NCBI RefSeq assembly: GCF_023115355.1
Contig: NZ_CP096019.1
Location: 2,463,186 to 2,527,185, forward strand
DNA from: Halocatena salina
GTDB lineage: Archaea > Halobacteriota > Halobacteria > Halobacteriales > Haloarculaceae
Reading direction: 5' to 3'
DNA length: 64,000 bases
Position 1 is the first letter of the stretch. Each line of letters begins with the position of its first letter. Below are positions 1 to 8,588 of the stretch, piece by piece. Position numbers and translations under genes: made by a program. The notes beneath the pieces are model-generated. The model was given only the letters and a program-made list of their open reading frames with translations, searched no databases and had not been told where the DNA came from.

Positions 1-78
1 TATCAGTCGTGGCTATGGTCTACTAACGTGACGGGGTACAGGAACGTCGGTGGCCTGGTGGATCATTCGCGTTTATCT

Positions 79-1128
79 TCATATCGGCTCCACGCCAGTT
101 CCGGGTCGGTCGACCGTCGACAGATCGATGGTTCCCTCCGACATCCGAATTCCGTCGTAGGGGTCCTCTGCGAGGAGGAGTGATCCATCCAGGTCGGCGT
201 AGTCGACCAGCGGCGTGAGGTGGCACGCGCTGGCGATGACGGCGTTCGTCTCGACCATACAGCCGAGCATGACCTCAAGGTCGTGCGCGCGGGCGGCATG
301 TATCAGCCGGAGCGCTTGGAGTGGCCCGCCGCACTTCATGAGTTTGACCACGACGACGTCGGAGCGGTCGGCCACGTTCGGCACGTCAGATGGTACCACA
401 CACGACTCGTCGACGGCGATCGGGAGGCGAGCGTGTTCGTAGACGAACCGGAGGCCCTCGCTGTCAGTGGCAGCAACTGGCTGTTCGAGGAATTCGACGT
501 CGTGTTTGGCGAGCGTTTTGCTCATTTCGACCGCTTCTCGGGGCGTCCATCCCTCGTTGGCGTCGACGCGGATCCGTGCCTCGGGGGCAGCGGTACGGAC
601 GGCCTCGACGATTTCAGGATCACGGTCGGAACCCAGTTTCATTTTCAGCACCGTGTAGCCCTCATCGACGGCATCGCGCGCGTTGTCGGCCATCGTCTGT
701 GGATCGTCGAGACCGACAGTGAACGAGGAGGTGATCGACCGAGATGGATCGAGACCGAAAAGCCGATACAACGGGAGATCGAGTCGTTTCCCGACGAGAT
801 CGTGAACCGCGATGGAAACCGCAGCTTTCGCTGCGGCGTTGCCCCTAACGCGGTCGTCCATCTCTCGCGTGATCGCGGTCCGGTTCAGCGGATCTCCGAC
901 CGTTTCGAGGGCATCGAACAGATCGGGCAGCACTGATTCCACGGTGGCTGGCGTTTCGCCGTAGTAGGGATCCGGTGCTGCCGCGCCGATGCCTGTTCGT
1001 TCGCCGTCGTCGATCCGAACGACGACGTTCTCAGTCGTTTCGGTCGTTCCCCGTGAGATGGTAAACGGCTGGTCGAGGGGCAACGAAACGCGTTCGAAGG
1101 AGGCTTCAAGATCGACGCTCTGCGTCAT
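79..1128 (-). CDS. dgcA: Enolase-superfamily racemase, N-acetyl-D-glutamate racemase (DgcA-like) / dipeptide epimerase
   Basis: A 349-residue member of the dipeptide-epimerase branch of the enolase superfamily. The K-x-K catalytic pair is at residues 162 and 164 (LKMKLG), the metal ligands are D189 (RVDANEGW), E215 (FLEQPV) and D240 (AVDES), and the second-face lysine lies in VVKLMKCGG near 262-265. I chose the ATG at 1128 because it overlaps the stop of the upstream DUF1611 gene (ATGA) and gives a normal N-terminus; the frame is open further upstream only as an antisense shadow. The DUF1611-epimerase pair is the arrangement described for DgcN/DgcA, in which D-glutamate is N-acetylated and then racemised to N-acetyl-L-glutamate. 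The assignment to this pathway rather than to murein-type dipeptides rests on that neighbour and on the absence of peptidoglycan in archaea. Confidence 0.8.
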   Translation of the reverse strand: MTQSVDLEASFERVSLPLDQPFTISRGTTETTENVVVRIDDGERTGIGAAAPDPYYGETPATVESVLPDLFDALETVGDPLNRTAITREMDDRVRGNAAAKAAVSIAVHDLVGKRLDLPLYRLFGLDPSRSITSSFTVGLDDPQTMADNARDAVDEGYTVLKMKLGSDRDPEIVEAVRTAAPEARIRVDANEGWTPREAVEMSKTLAKHDVEFLEQPVAATDSEGLRFVYEHARLPIAVDESCVVPSDVPNVADRSDVVVVKLMKCGGPLQALRLIHAARAHDLEVMLGCMVETNAVIASACHLTPLVDYADLDGSLLLAEDPYDGIRMSEGTIDLSTVDRPGTGVEPI

Positions 1129-2150
1129 GGTCGTTCCTCGATGGCCGTTACGACCTCTTCGATCCCGAACCGGATGGGATCGGTCGCAGGTGCGTCGATG
1201 GCGTTTCCGTAGGTTTCGAGGGCTTTCCGTGCGTCCGCCGTGTTGAGTGCTGCCGTGTTGAGCGCGCCACCGACGACCGAACACGGGGTGAGTGCCCCCG
1301 AGAGCGATTGGTACAGATCGGCGATCTCTGATACTGGAGGAAGAGAGAACGATTCGTATCCGTGAACGACGTCTCGACCAGCCTCGTGACAGAGAACAAG
1401 GGCATCTGCCATCGTGCCGTGGAGGATGCTGCTCGTTACCCCCGAATACGCGGGATGAACGATCGAGCCTTGTCCCTCGACGAAGAGATAGTCGTGATGC
1501 TCCCGCTCGAGTAACATTCGCTCCAGTGCTCCTGCCGCGAAATCGCTCACGACGCGGTCGATGACGATGCCGTCGCCGTCGAGCATCACGCCCGTCTGGC
1601 CGGTCGGAACCATTCCCGCGTCGAGTCCCCGGTCGCGGGCGGCCTCGACCAACTCCATCGTCGTGGTCATCTTTCCGACCGAACAGTCCGTCCCGACGGT
1701 GAGCACCACCGTCGCGTCGATGTCACGAGCCACGCCGTCGCTCACCGTGAGATCCTCCGGTGGGCGACGAACGTCCCAGATCCGACAGTCGTGTGTCGCT
1801 GCGAACTGTGCGAACTCCTCGTCGTCTCTGAGATACTGATGCAGGCCGGACCACACGTCACTTCCGCGGGCGAGCGCACCAGCGATGTCCGAACGCCACG
1901 TTTCGTCGAACGTTCCACCGATCGGTGCGATCCCAACGACGAGGACGTCCATCTCCGGGACTGCCTCGATGGTGTCGACGATCGGTGCGTCCTGTACGTC
2001 CGTCAGATGGTCGCTTACCCGGCTACCGGCTGTCTCACGATCGATGACAGCGACGATGTCGTGGTCGCCGTACCGTAACAATCCTTGGGCGGTTTTGGCC
2101 CCCGATGGAAACCGACCGTGGGCCAGTAACGCGAGTCGCATACATCCCAC
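1125..2150 (-). CDS. dgcN: DUF1611 family protein, D-glutamate N-acetyltransferase (DgcN-like)
   Basis: A 341-residue DUF1611 protein. The N-terminal Rossmann-like half (to about residue 130) is followed by a C-terminal P-loop NTPase-like domain with a Walker-A-like GTDCSVGKM at 153-161. DgcN of this family transfers acetyl from acetyl-CoA to D-glutamate, and the DgcA-type racemase then converts the product. The 3' end overlaps the dgcA-like start by 4 bases, so the two are almost certainly co-transcribed and translationally coupled. The start could also be the ATG at 2141 (MRLALLAHG), three codons in, which resembles relatives better. The alternative is a generic DUF1611 enzyme of unknown substrate. 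Confidence 0.75.
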   Translation of the reverse strand: MGCMRLALLAHGRFPSGAKTAQGLLRYGDHDIVAVIDRETAGSRVSDHLTDVQDAPIVDTIEAVPEMDVLVVGIAPIGGTFDETWRSDIAGALARGSDVWSGLHQYLRDDEEFAQFAATHDCRIWDVRRPPEDLTVSDGVARDIDATVVLTVGTDCSVGKMTTTMELVEAARDRGLDAGMVPTGQTGVMLDGDGIVIDRVVSDFAAGALERMLLEREHHDYLFVEGQGSIVHPAYSGVTSSILHGTMADALVLCHEAGRDVVHGYESFSLPPVSEIADLYQSLSGALTPCSVVGGALNTAALNTADARKALETYGNAIDAPATDPIRFGIEEVVTAIEERP

Positions 2151-2201
2151 TTGCAGTGAACGTAGTTAACTGGCCCGACGTCGGGTAGGCCGACTGAGCC
2201 G

Positions 2202-2546
2202 TCAGATACCAGCCGCGACCCCCATCTCGACGAGCTGTGTAGCGCGGTCGGCTTTCGCCAAGAGGACTTCCCGAAGCGTCGGTGGCGTATCCAGCCGCTC
2301 GGGAAGCATCGGCTCGGGAACGGCCAACGTCCGACCCGGCACCCCAGCGTCCCCGTGAACCGCGAGGTGACGGCTCCCGAGCTTCATAACTAGTGGATTG
2401 TCGAGGCGCTCGATTCCCGCACCGGTGGCGTACAGCTGCTCGTTGACTGCCTCGTGTTGCTCGTCGTGCATCACCGGCCGGTCGCCTTGGTGTGGCTCTA
2501 TGTACAACCGGCCGAGATAGTACGCCCGTGAGAACGGTTCGAACAT
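2202..2546 (-). CDS. DUF5802 family haloarchaeal protein
   Basis: A 114-residue soluble protein beginning MFEPFSRAYYLGRLYIEP, which matches the conserved opening of the haloarchaeal DUF5802 family as I remember it. I used the ATG at 2546 rather than the in-frame GTG at 2555 for that reason. The body contains HDEQHEAVNEQLY and a C-terminal helical segment. The function is unknown; it is not obviously linked to either neighbour and seems to be transcribed alone from the AT-rich region at 2560-2640. Confidence 0.6.
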   Translation of the reverse strand: MFEPFSRAYYLGRLYIEPHQGDRPVMHDEQHEAVNEQLYATGAGIERLDNPLVMKLGSRHLAVHGDAGVPGRTLAVPEPMLPERLDTPPTLREVLLAKADRATQLVEMGVAAGI

Positions 2547-2655
2547 TCTTTCCACAGGTGTTTGTTAGCTATTCACATGAATAAGGGTTTGGCAGTAGAT
2601 TTATATTGGCGTGCAATCAGATCTGATCGTGGCGACGTGTGGTGAAGTCGACACC

Positions 2656-2662
2656 GCTTTAT
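2656..2662 (+). promoter_or_regulatory. TATA-like box of the DUF1405 gene
   Basis: CTTTATT lies about 25 bases upstream of the ATG at 2686, the spacing expected for a leaderless haloarchaeal transcript. No Shine-Dalgarno sequence precedes the start. Confidence 0.4.
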
Positions 2663-2685
2663 TCTGGGAGTGAAGGAAGTCGGTC

Positions 2686-3348
2686 ATGATCCCAAAGCGG
2701 TGGGCACAGTATTATCTGGGCAACGGACCGAGTCTCGTCTGGCTGTTGCTGGCGAACGTGGTGGGTGTGCTCGTCGGCGTTCGGTACTACGTCGAGACGA
2801 TGCCCGCTGTCTCGACGTTTGCATGGCCGTTGTATGCGGATTCACCGACTGCCGTGTTGCTCGCAGCGTTGTCGATAACGACGTTGTTACCGAATCTCGG
2901 TCGTCGGATCGATGACGCACCGATGAACCGTCCGCTCGCGTATCTCCACACGCTTGCGTTCGTGTGGCTCGTGAAGTACGGTCTCTGGACGGTGCTCGTG
3001 CTTAATCTCGAGTTTTCCTCGTACTATCCCGATCTATGGGCGTACTTCGGCATTATCATCACCCATCTGTTGTTCGTCGTGGAGGCGTTCCTCATTCCTC
3101 AGTACGGAGCCACGACGCGAGGGGCACTCGTGGTTGCCCTTGGCGCGCTGTTATGCAATGATTTCGTCGATTATTGGCTCGCCGATGTCGGTGTGTGTCT
3201 GCTCGGTCAGCCGTTGGGTCGGTGTGATCTATACCCACCTTTGCGCGCTGACCCTGGTGTGATTATTCCTCTCCTAACCGTTGTGCTCTCAGTCTGTTCA
3301 GTCACGCTCGCAGCCCGATCGTTCGAACGGTTTGAACCCGGTGAATAG
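2686..3348 (+). CDS. DUF1405 domain-containing integral membrane protein
   Basis: A 220-residue protein with about six hydrophobic helices (for example 15-35, 50-70, 85-105, 115-135, 145-165 and 190-210) and the sequence YLGNGPSLVWLLLANVVGVLVG typical at the start of DUF1405 proteins. Conserved acidic and aromatic positions such as NDFVDYW sit in the loop before the last helix. Its role is unknown. It stands alone, with its own probable leaderless promoter. Confidence 0.75.
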   Translation: MIPKRWAQYYLGNGPSLVWLLLANVVGVLVGVRYYVETMPAVSTFAWPLYADSPTAVLLAALSITTLLPNLGRRIDDAPMNRPLAYLHTLAFVWLVKYGLWTVLVLNLEFSSYYPDLWAYFGIIITHLLFVVEAFLIPQYGATTRGALVVALGALLCNDFVDYWLADVGVCLLGQPLGRCDLYPPLRADPGVIIPLLTVVLSVCSVTLAARSFERFEPGE

Positions 3349-3438
3349 TTTCTACCGCGGCTATCACGGATCGTTTAGGCCATAAACAGTCCGAACGGAC
3401 AGCTGTCCTTTTATGTATGGGCAAAGTGGAACAGCTAA

Positions 3439-4326
3439 ATGGATCGTCACCTCACACTCGTGCTCTTAACTGCCGTAATGCTTGCTGTCGGTGTGATGCC
3501 AGGGACGGCCACAAACGGCAGCGCACAGATGGAGGACGACGACCCGATGGGTCACTCGGTGTCGTCATTCATGCAGGTCAGCGCTGTGGAAGCTGATAGC
3601 ACTGTTGACCGGGAAATGTGGGAAGCATCATTCGAAAGTGCTGAAAACGAGTCTGAGAAAGCAGCACTGATCGAACAGCGCTCAGAACAGCTCTCAGAAG
3701 ATCTGTCGGCGGTTCACGCTCAACAAGAACAGCTCGAGAACGGAACTCTCTCCCGGGCGTACAGCGATGCACTCAACGCTCACGTTACGGAGCTTCGACA
3801 GTCCGTCCGGAACACAAGCCAAACCGCGAACGAATCGAACATGAGCTCGAGCACGCTCTCGGCACTTCGGAAAGAGGCGTGTAACGTGACCGTTTCTAAC
3901 CACTCCGAGATCGTGGTTGCCTCGAATGGGACGGATCTTCAGTGTCCGTCCCACACCCCAGGAAACATTCCAGATAACAACACGACGGTCACGCCTCCTG
4001 ACACCGACAACGGGTCGAACAACACCACCACGGACACGCCACCCGCCCCCGGCAACAACACGACGGAGGTACCGGGTGCACCCGGCGACAATACGACGGA
4101 GGCACCTAGCGAACCTGGTGACAACACGACTGACACACCACAAGAGCCTAGCAATAACACGACAGAGACACCACGAGAGCCAGGTAACAACACGACTGGC
4201 ACGCCACAAGAGCCTAGCAATAACACGACGAAAACCGAGACGACGAACGACTCGGGAACGATACTCGGATCTCCGCTCCAGAACAATCGGTTGATGAGGC
4301 CGACGTACGGTACTCCGCTCGGTTGA
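3439..4326 (+). CDS. Secreted protein with NNTT tandem repeats (DUF7096-like)
   Basis: A 295-residue protein with a Sec-type signal peptide (residues 1-25, hydrophobic core LVLLTAVMLAVGVMP, likely cut after TAT). Residues 30-165 form a charged, predicted helical domain rich in E, Q and S with several N-glycosylation sequons. Residues 175-265 are a low-complexity Pro/Thr/Asn region carrying repeated NNTT or DNTT sequons in a period of about 11 residues. A TATA-like CTTTTATG lies about 28 bases before the ATG. The following gene is a winged-helix regulator in the same direction, a pairing I associate with DUF7096 genes in haloarchaea. It is probably a heavily glycosylated cell-surface or envelope protein. 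Confidence 0.65.
   Translation: MDRHLTLVLLTAVMLAVGVMPGTATNGSAQMEDDDPMGHSVSSFMQVSAVEADSTVDREMWEASFESAENESEKAALIEQRSEQLSEDLSAVHAQQEQLENGTLSRAYSDALNAHVTELRQSVRNTSQTANESNMSSSTLSALRKEACNVTVSNHSEIVVASNGTDLQCPSHTPGNIPDNNTTVTPPDTDNGSNNTTTDTPPAPGNNTTEVPGAPGDNTTEAPSEPGDNTTDTPQEPSNNTTETPREPGNNTTGTPQEPSNNTTKTETTNDSGTILGSPLQNNRLMRPTYGTPLG
4005..4230 (+). repeat. Degenerate 33-bp (11-residue) tandem repeat coding P-x2-(G/S)(N/D)NTT-x
   Basis: Several consecutive units of about 33 bases encode variants such as PGNNTTEVPGA, PGDNTTEAPSE, PGDNTTDTPQE, PSNNTTETPRE, PGNNTTGTPQE and PSNNTTK. Two units share the segment CACAAGAGCCTAGCAATAAC exactly, which points to recent unit duplication. Each unit contains one N-glycosylation sequon. 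Confidence 0.8.
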
Positions 4327-4405
4327 TCATTCCGAGGGGTCGGTCGATCCAGGAGACCCGAAGAGAGCGTCACGGTTTTCAGGTCGAACCACTTACTTCA
4401 GGTTA

Positions 4406-5089
4406 ATGGATTCCGCCGCGCTGCTCGATCTATTGGGGAACGAGAACCGTCGGCGCATCCTCCGTCTACTAGCGCGAAAACCGTGTTACGTCACTGAGAT
4501 CAGCGAATATCTCGGAGTCAGTCCGAAAGCGGTTATCGACCATCTTCGCAAACTGGAGCAGGCTGGACTGGTCGAATCCCGCGTCGACGATCAGCGTAGA
4601 AAGTATTTTTCGATCGCTCGGAACCTCCGCTTGGAAGTGAACGTCTCTCCGTACGGGTTCGGTGCTAAAAGCGCGTATTCGGCCAGTCGCGGATTAGATA
4701 TGACGCGCTGCCGATACCTCACCATCGACATCACATCCCCGGATCATGTGGGAGAATTGACAGAACTCACGCGTGAGTTACAACGGTTAGAAGAGCTTTC
4801 GAACGAGCTATCGATGGCTCAACGGTGGGTTCACGGTCGGCTGACGGATGTGATGGACGGTATTTCACGCCGGATTCACGAGGACTCTGCGCTCGGGGCC
4901 CGTGAAGGGGACGACGCTCGTTTTTACGCCGAGGTGTTGTCCGCGCTTGCGAACGGTTCGGAGCGAATCGACCAGATCAGCCGGTCGGTCGATGCGTCCC
5001 CGGATCTCGTTGAGGATGCGCTCCAGTCGCTCGCTCGTCACGGCGTCGTCGAACAGAACGATGGAACGTGGACGCTCACCGCGGACTGA
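4406..5089 (+). CDS. ArsR-type winged helix-turn-helix transcriptional regulator
   Basis: A 227-residue DNA-binding protein. Residues 1-75 are a typical ArsR-like winged helix (LLDLLGNENRRRILRLLARKPCYVTEISEYLGVSPKAVIDHLRKLEQAGLVESR). The middle (80-150) contains a region with coiled-coil propensity, and residues 175-225 look like a second small winged-helix module (VLSALANGSERIDQISRSVDASPDLVEDALQSLARHGVV). It follows the secreted repeat protein with 79 bases between them and may regulate it. The ligand is unknown. Confidence 0.75.
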   Translation: MDSAALLDLLGNENRRRILRLLARKPCYVTEISEYLGVSPKAVIDHLRKLEQAGLVESRVDDQRRKYFSIARNLRLEVNVSPYGFGAKSAYSASRGLDMTRCRYLTIDITSPDHVGELTELTRELQRLEELSNELSMAQRWVHGRLTDVMDGISRRIHEDSALGAREGDDARFYAEVLSALANGSERIDQISRSVDASPDLVEDALQSLARHGVVEQNDGTWTLTAD

Positions 5090-5094
5090 GTGGT

Positions 5095-5550
5095 TCACTC
5101 GATGTCTCGGGTCACACCGTCACGGAGGTCTCGTCCGAAGTAGTAGCCGAGCACTGCCACCACTATCCCGACGCCGAAGCCGACGGTAGCGAATTCCGTC
5201 ACGTTAGAGCCGACAAGAGCGATCGTCATGTATCGAGAGAGGACACTCACGCCGACAGCGACCGCGCCCGCAGCACCGATTTCGAGGTACTGGCGCGTGT
5301 CCCCGATACCGCCGAGCGCGAATGCAGCGCCGAAAAGACCGACCAGACCCACACCGGGAAGGGCCGAGATGATCGGGATGAAGGAGGGTACGAACAGTCC
5401 GATCGAAAGCACCACCAGCGCGAGCAGGAAATACCGCGGGGAAAACACGCCGGTAATCTTCGAGACGAAACGATCGCGCCGAGAACTGGCCTGTGATTCC
5501 GAGCGGGAGGCGGTCTCCTCGCGCTCGCGGAGGAGTTCGTCAGTACTCAT
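5095..5550 (-). CDS. Small integral membrane protein of unknown function
   Basis: A 151-residue protein with a charged, serine-rich N-terminus (residues 1-35) and four hydrophobic helices near 38-58, 62-82, 90-108 and 118-138. It converges on the winged-helix gene with a gap of only five bases. I do not recognise a family with certainty; the glycine-rich helices resemble small DUF456-type membrane proteins of haloarchaea. Confidence 0.55.
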   Translation of the reverse strand: MSTDELLREREETASRSESQASSRRDRFVSKITGVFSPRYFLLALVVLSIGLFVPSFIPIISALPGVGLVGLFGAAFALGGIGDTRQYLEIGAAGAVAVGVSVLSRYMTIALVGSNVTEFATVGFGVGIVVAVLGYYFGRDLRDGVTRDIE

Positions 5551-5982
5551 ACATACATGTAGGGAACCGTGCCATATTGATCTTCTTGTGGACTACCGGT
5601 TTTCTCGGGAGGCCAGTGTAACTTCCATTGTAGCAAGCCACTTTCGAACTGCAGACACTATCTCTACCGGTCCCTGTATCAAGCGCATTGTCGTGGCGAG
5701 GGCGCACGACTGCGTGTCCACGAACGGCACGATAGTGACGTGATCCGTGGTTACTTCGGAGGATGTCACGGATCGGCCGCCATGACGGACGTGTCTGATG
5801 CGGAGAGTGCCCAGCCAGGCACGGATACCCCTAGACGAATCTACGAATCTGGGGGACGGTTGCGGCGCTGTGTAGGACGGTGAGCAGTGTGTCCACTCAC
5901 CGCGAGCGGGGCGAGTGGTGCGCTTCGCGCACCCGAGCGCAAAAAAGGTGGGGTTGAAGTATGCGGTGTTGGTAGACCCGAC
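5551..5982. other. Gene-free interval with GC-rich hairpins
   Basis: A stretch of 432 bases with no convincing coding frame. It holds a perfect 7-bp hairpin (5917-5923 with 5927-5933, loop TTC) and a 6-bp hairpin just before it (GGTGAG near 5879 with CTCACC near 5900). A 33-codon open frame from 5782 (MTDVSDAESAQPG...) could encode a small peptide, but nothing supports it beyond a good composition. The gatD promoter probably lies at the right edge. Confidence 0.4.
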
Positions 5983-7224
5983 ATGGACTCTGGGGATCGC
6001 ATTCGGGTCGAACGCGGTGATGTAGTGTATGAGGGTGTCTGTCTCCCTTCCTCGACTGAGGAGACGGTCGTCGTGAAACTTGACGGTGGGTACAACGTCG
6101 GCATCGACCGCGAGAAAAGCAGTATCGAACTGCTTGAACCGGACGTGTACGACATCGATACCGGAACGAGTAGCGATGAATCGGCCGTGGAAACCGATCC
6201 CGATCTTCCGACGATCTCTCTGATCTCGACGGGCGGGACGATCGCCTCCACGGTGGATTACCGGACTGGCGCGGTCACAGCCCAGTTCGACGCCGAGGAC
6301 GTGTTGCGCGCAGTGCCGGATCTCGCAGGCCGGGCCAACTACCGGGGACGGGTTGTCACGAACATCCTGAGCGAGAACATGACTCCCGGAGTGTGGCAGG
6401 ATCTCGCGTGGGCAGTGTACGAGGAGATCGATGCCGGAGCGGATGGCGTGGTCGTCATGCACGGTACGGATACGATGCAGTATACGGCTTCTGCGCTCTC
6501 GTTCATGCTCGATACACCCGTTCCGATCGTCTTCACAGGAAGCCAGCGCTCGGCCGATCGACCGTCGAGCGACAACGTAATGAACGCCGTTTGTGCGGTC
6601 GAAGCGGCAAAATCAGACTGTGCAGAGGTGCTCGTCTGCATGCACGAAACTGAAAACGACACGACGTGCGCGCTTCACCGGGGGACCCGCGTCCGGAAGA
6701 ATCACACGTCACGGCGCGACGCCTTCGAGACGGTCGGCAACGAACCGCTGGGGGTGATCGACTACGACACTGAGGCGGTGTCGTTCCGGCGGGCCTACGA
6801 GCCGCGAGGTGACACGACACTGGACATCGCGCCGGAACTCGAAACCGACGTGGAACTCCTCAAGGTCACCCCCGGAATGGACGAGGCGTTTCTCGATGTC
6901 TGTTCGGGGAAAGCTGGCGTCGTGATCGAAGGAACGGGGCTGGGCCACGTTCGTACGGACCTCATCGATCGCATCGAGACGTTGATCGAGGACGGAACGA
7001 CGGTCGTGATGACTAGCCAGTGTTTGGACGGACGGATCTGCGATCGCGTGTACGACACAGGGCGCGATCTGCTCGATGCAGGCGTGATCGAAGGGGAGAA
7101 CATCCTCCCTGGGACGGCGACGGTGAAGTTAATGTGGACGCTGGCGAACCGATCGACAGTCCCTAAAGCGATGCGAACTCCGATCGCGGGCGAGGTGACC
7201 GAACGCTCGGTACCATGGACGTGA
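5983..7224 (+). CDS. gatD: Glu-tRNA(Gln) amidotransferase subunit D
   Basis: A 413-residue archaeal GatD, the asparaginase-like subunit that releases ammonia from Asn or Gln for conversion of Glu-tRNA(Gln) to Gln-tRNA(Gln) by the GatDE complex. Residues 1-55 are the small N-terminal barrel domain. The asparaginase domain follows with STGGTIAST (82-90), HGTDTMQYTA, TGSQRSADRPSSDN and the loop TENDTTCALHRGTRVRKNHTSRRDAF. The ATG at 5983 (MDSGDRIRVERGD) was chosen over the in-frame extension because GatD proteins begin at this point. The partner gatE is not in the window. The 3' end overlaps the GNAT gene by ten bases. Confidence 0.92.
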   Translation: MDSGDRIRVERGDVVYEGVCLPSSTEETVVVKLDGGYNVGIDREKSSIELLEPDVYDIDTGTSSDESAVETDPDLPTISLISTGGTIASTVDYRTGAVTAQFDAEDVLRAVPDLAGRANYRGRVVTNILSENMTPGVWQDLAWAVYEEIDAGADGVVVMHGTDTMQYTASALSFMLDTPVPIVFTGSQRSADRPSSDNVMNAVCAVEAAKSDCAEVLVCMHETENDTTCALHRGTRVRKNHTSRRDAFETVGNEPLGVIDYDTEAVSFRRAYEPRGDTTLDIAPELETDVELLKVTPGMDEAFLDVCSGKAGVVIEGTGLGHVRTDLIDRIETLIEDGTTVVMTSQCLDGRICDRVYDTGRDLLDAGVIEGENILPGTATVKLMWTLANRSTVPKAMRTPIAGEVTERSVPWT

Positions 7225-8132
7225 CCCAGATCGCTATCAGACCGGCCCGACCCGACGACTACGAGGCCGTCGCGGCGTTTACGCGGAACACGTGGCCCGA
7301 CCGGGAGGGGACGGACTACCTCCCTCGGATCTATCACGGCTGGATCGAGGGCGACGGAGACCGAAAGCGGACGGTCGTCGCCGATACTGGCGATGAGATC
7401 GCCGGCATCTGTCAGGCCGTCATGCTGTCGTCCCACGAAGCGTGGGCCCAAGGCATGCGCGTCAACCCCTCATACCGGGGTGAAGGGATCAGTACTGACC
7501 TTAATGCCGCGCTGTTCGAGTGGGCGCGCGATCGCGGGGCGACCGTCTGTCGGAACATGGTGTTTTCATGGAACGTCGCTGGATTGGGCGGCTCGCGGGC
7601 TGTGGGGTTCGAACCCGTCACCGAGTTCCGGTGGGCACAGCCGGATCCGGTATCCGACCCTCACGAGACGGAACTGGACATTTCGAACGACCCCGCCACG
7701 GCATGGCGCTACTGGACCGACAGCTCGGCACGCGAACAGTTGGCTGGATTGGCACTCGATCGCGTCGAGTCGTGGGCGCTCTCGGAACTCACGCCGTCGG
7801 ATCTCGAACGGGCGGCCGAAGAAACCGCCGTCGTTGCGGTGCTCGATGACGGCGTTTGTGCTATGACCTTCCGGACCGGCGTTCGGAGCACTGAGACCGA
7901 CGCAGGTCAGACCGAAACTGTTGCCGAATACGGTGTCGGTGCGTGGGACGATATCGACGCTGCACGGGTGTTGTTCCGCGCTATCAAAGCCGACGCTGCC
8001 GAGGTCGGGGCGGATCGAACGCGGGTACTCGTTCCGGAAACTCCCCGACACGTCTCCGATGTCGCGTGGCTTCGTACTGGTGTCAGCGATCATCCCGATT
8101 TCGTTCTCGCTGCCGACCTGACCGACCGGTGA
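7215..8132 (+). CDS. GNAT family N-acetyltransferase
   Basis: A 305-residue protein whose N-terminal 150 residues form a GNAT fold: IAIRPARPDDYEAVAAFTRNTW at the start, and the acetyl-CoA pyrophosphate-binding loop VNPSYRGEGIST near 90-101. The C-terminal half is a second, more diverged alpha/beta domain. It overlaps the end of gatD by ten bases and is likely co-transcribed with it. The substrate is unknown. Confidence 0.8.
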   Translation: MDVTQIAIRPARPDDYEAVAAFTRNTWPDREGTDYLPRIYHGWIEGDGDRKRTVVADTGDEIAGICQAVMLSSHEAWAQGMRVNPSYRGEGISTDLNAALFEWARDRGATVCRNMVFSWNVAGLGGSRAVGFEPVTEFRWAQPDPVSDPHETELDISNDPATAWRYWTDSSAREQLAGLALDRVESWALSELTPSDLERAAEETAVVAVLDDGVCAMTFRTGVRSTETDAGQTETVAEYGVGAWDDIDAARVLFRAIKADAAEVGADRTRVLVPETPRHVSDVAWLRTGVSDHPDFVLAADLTDR

Positions 8133-8183
8133 GAGTCGGAGCCGTCACCCAGTTTTATTGTATCAGTCATCGAACCGGTGGGT

Positions 8184-8567
8184 ATGGACACCGAATCGTT
8201 CTTCGAGGAGATGCCGTTTGCGGACCTGCTCGGCGTTGAAGTGACCGACGCCGCCGACGGCCACGCCGAAGGATGGATCGAGATGCGCGACGAACTGTCG
8301 TGGAACGCCGACCGAGTCATGGCCCACGGCGGTGTGACGTTCACGCTCGCCGACACGGTCGGAGGGGCTGCGCTCGTCTCGCTTATCGACCAGCCCGTTC
8401 CGACGATCGACATGCGGATCGACTATCTGAGCGCCGGAACCGGCGACTTGTACGCGGAGGCCGACGTCGTCCGGTGTGGCAGCCACGTCGGCGTGGTGGA
8501 CGTGGACGTGTTCGCCGACGACGATACACACCTCGCAGACGCGCGCGGCGTGTACAAGACGGGGTGA
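8184..8567 (+). CDS. PaaI-type hotdog thioesterase
   Basis: A 127-residue single hotdog-fold protein. LGVEVTDAADGHAEGWIEMRDELSWNADRVMAHGGVTFTLADTVGGAAL carries the usual N-x3-(V/M)-x-HGG and D signature of PaaI/YbgC-like acyl-CoA thioesterases. The ATG at 8184 fits better than the in-frame GTG at 8178. It would hydrolyse acyl-CoA or aryl-CoA esters, possibly in aromatic or fatty acid metabolism. No operon partner is evident. Confidence 0.8.
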   Translation: MDTESFFEEMPFADLLGVEVTDAADGHAEGWIEMRDELSWNADRVMAHGGVTFTLADTVGGAALVSLIDQPVPTIDMRIDYLSAGTGDLYAEADVVRCGSHVGVVDVDVFADDDTHLADARGVYKTG

Positions 8568-8588
8568 AACGGAGGCTACTCGCGCTCG

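Noticed and set aside
5917..5933. Perfect hairpin followed by an A-run as a terminator
   Set aside because: The A-run is on the rightward strand; archaeal termination needs T-runs on the transcribed-sense strand, and read leftward the T-run precedes the hairpin.
5593..6462. Leftward open frame of about 290 codons overlapping gatD
   Set aside because: It extends into the conserved GatD domain on the other strand and has no homologous features.
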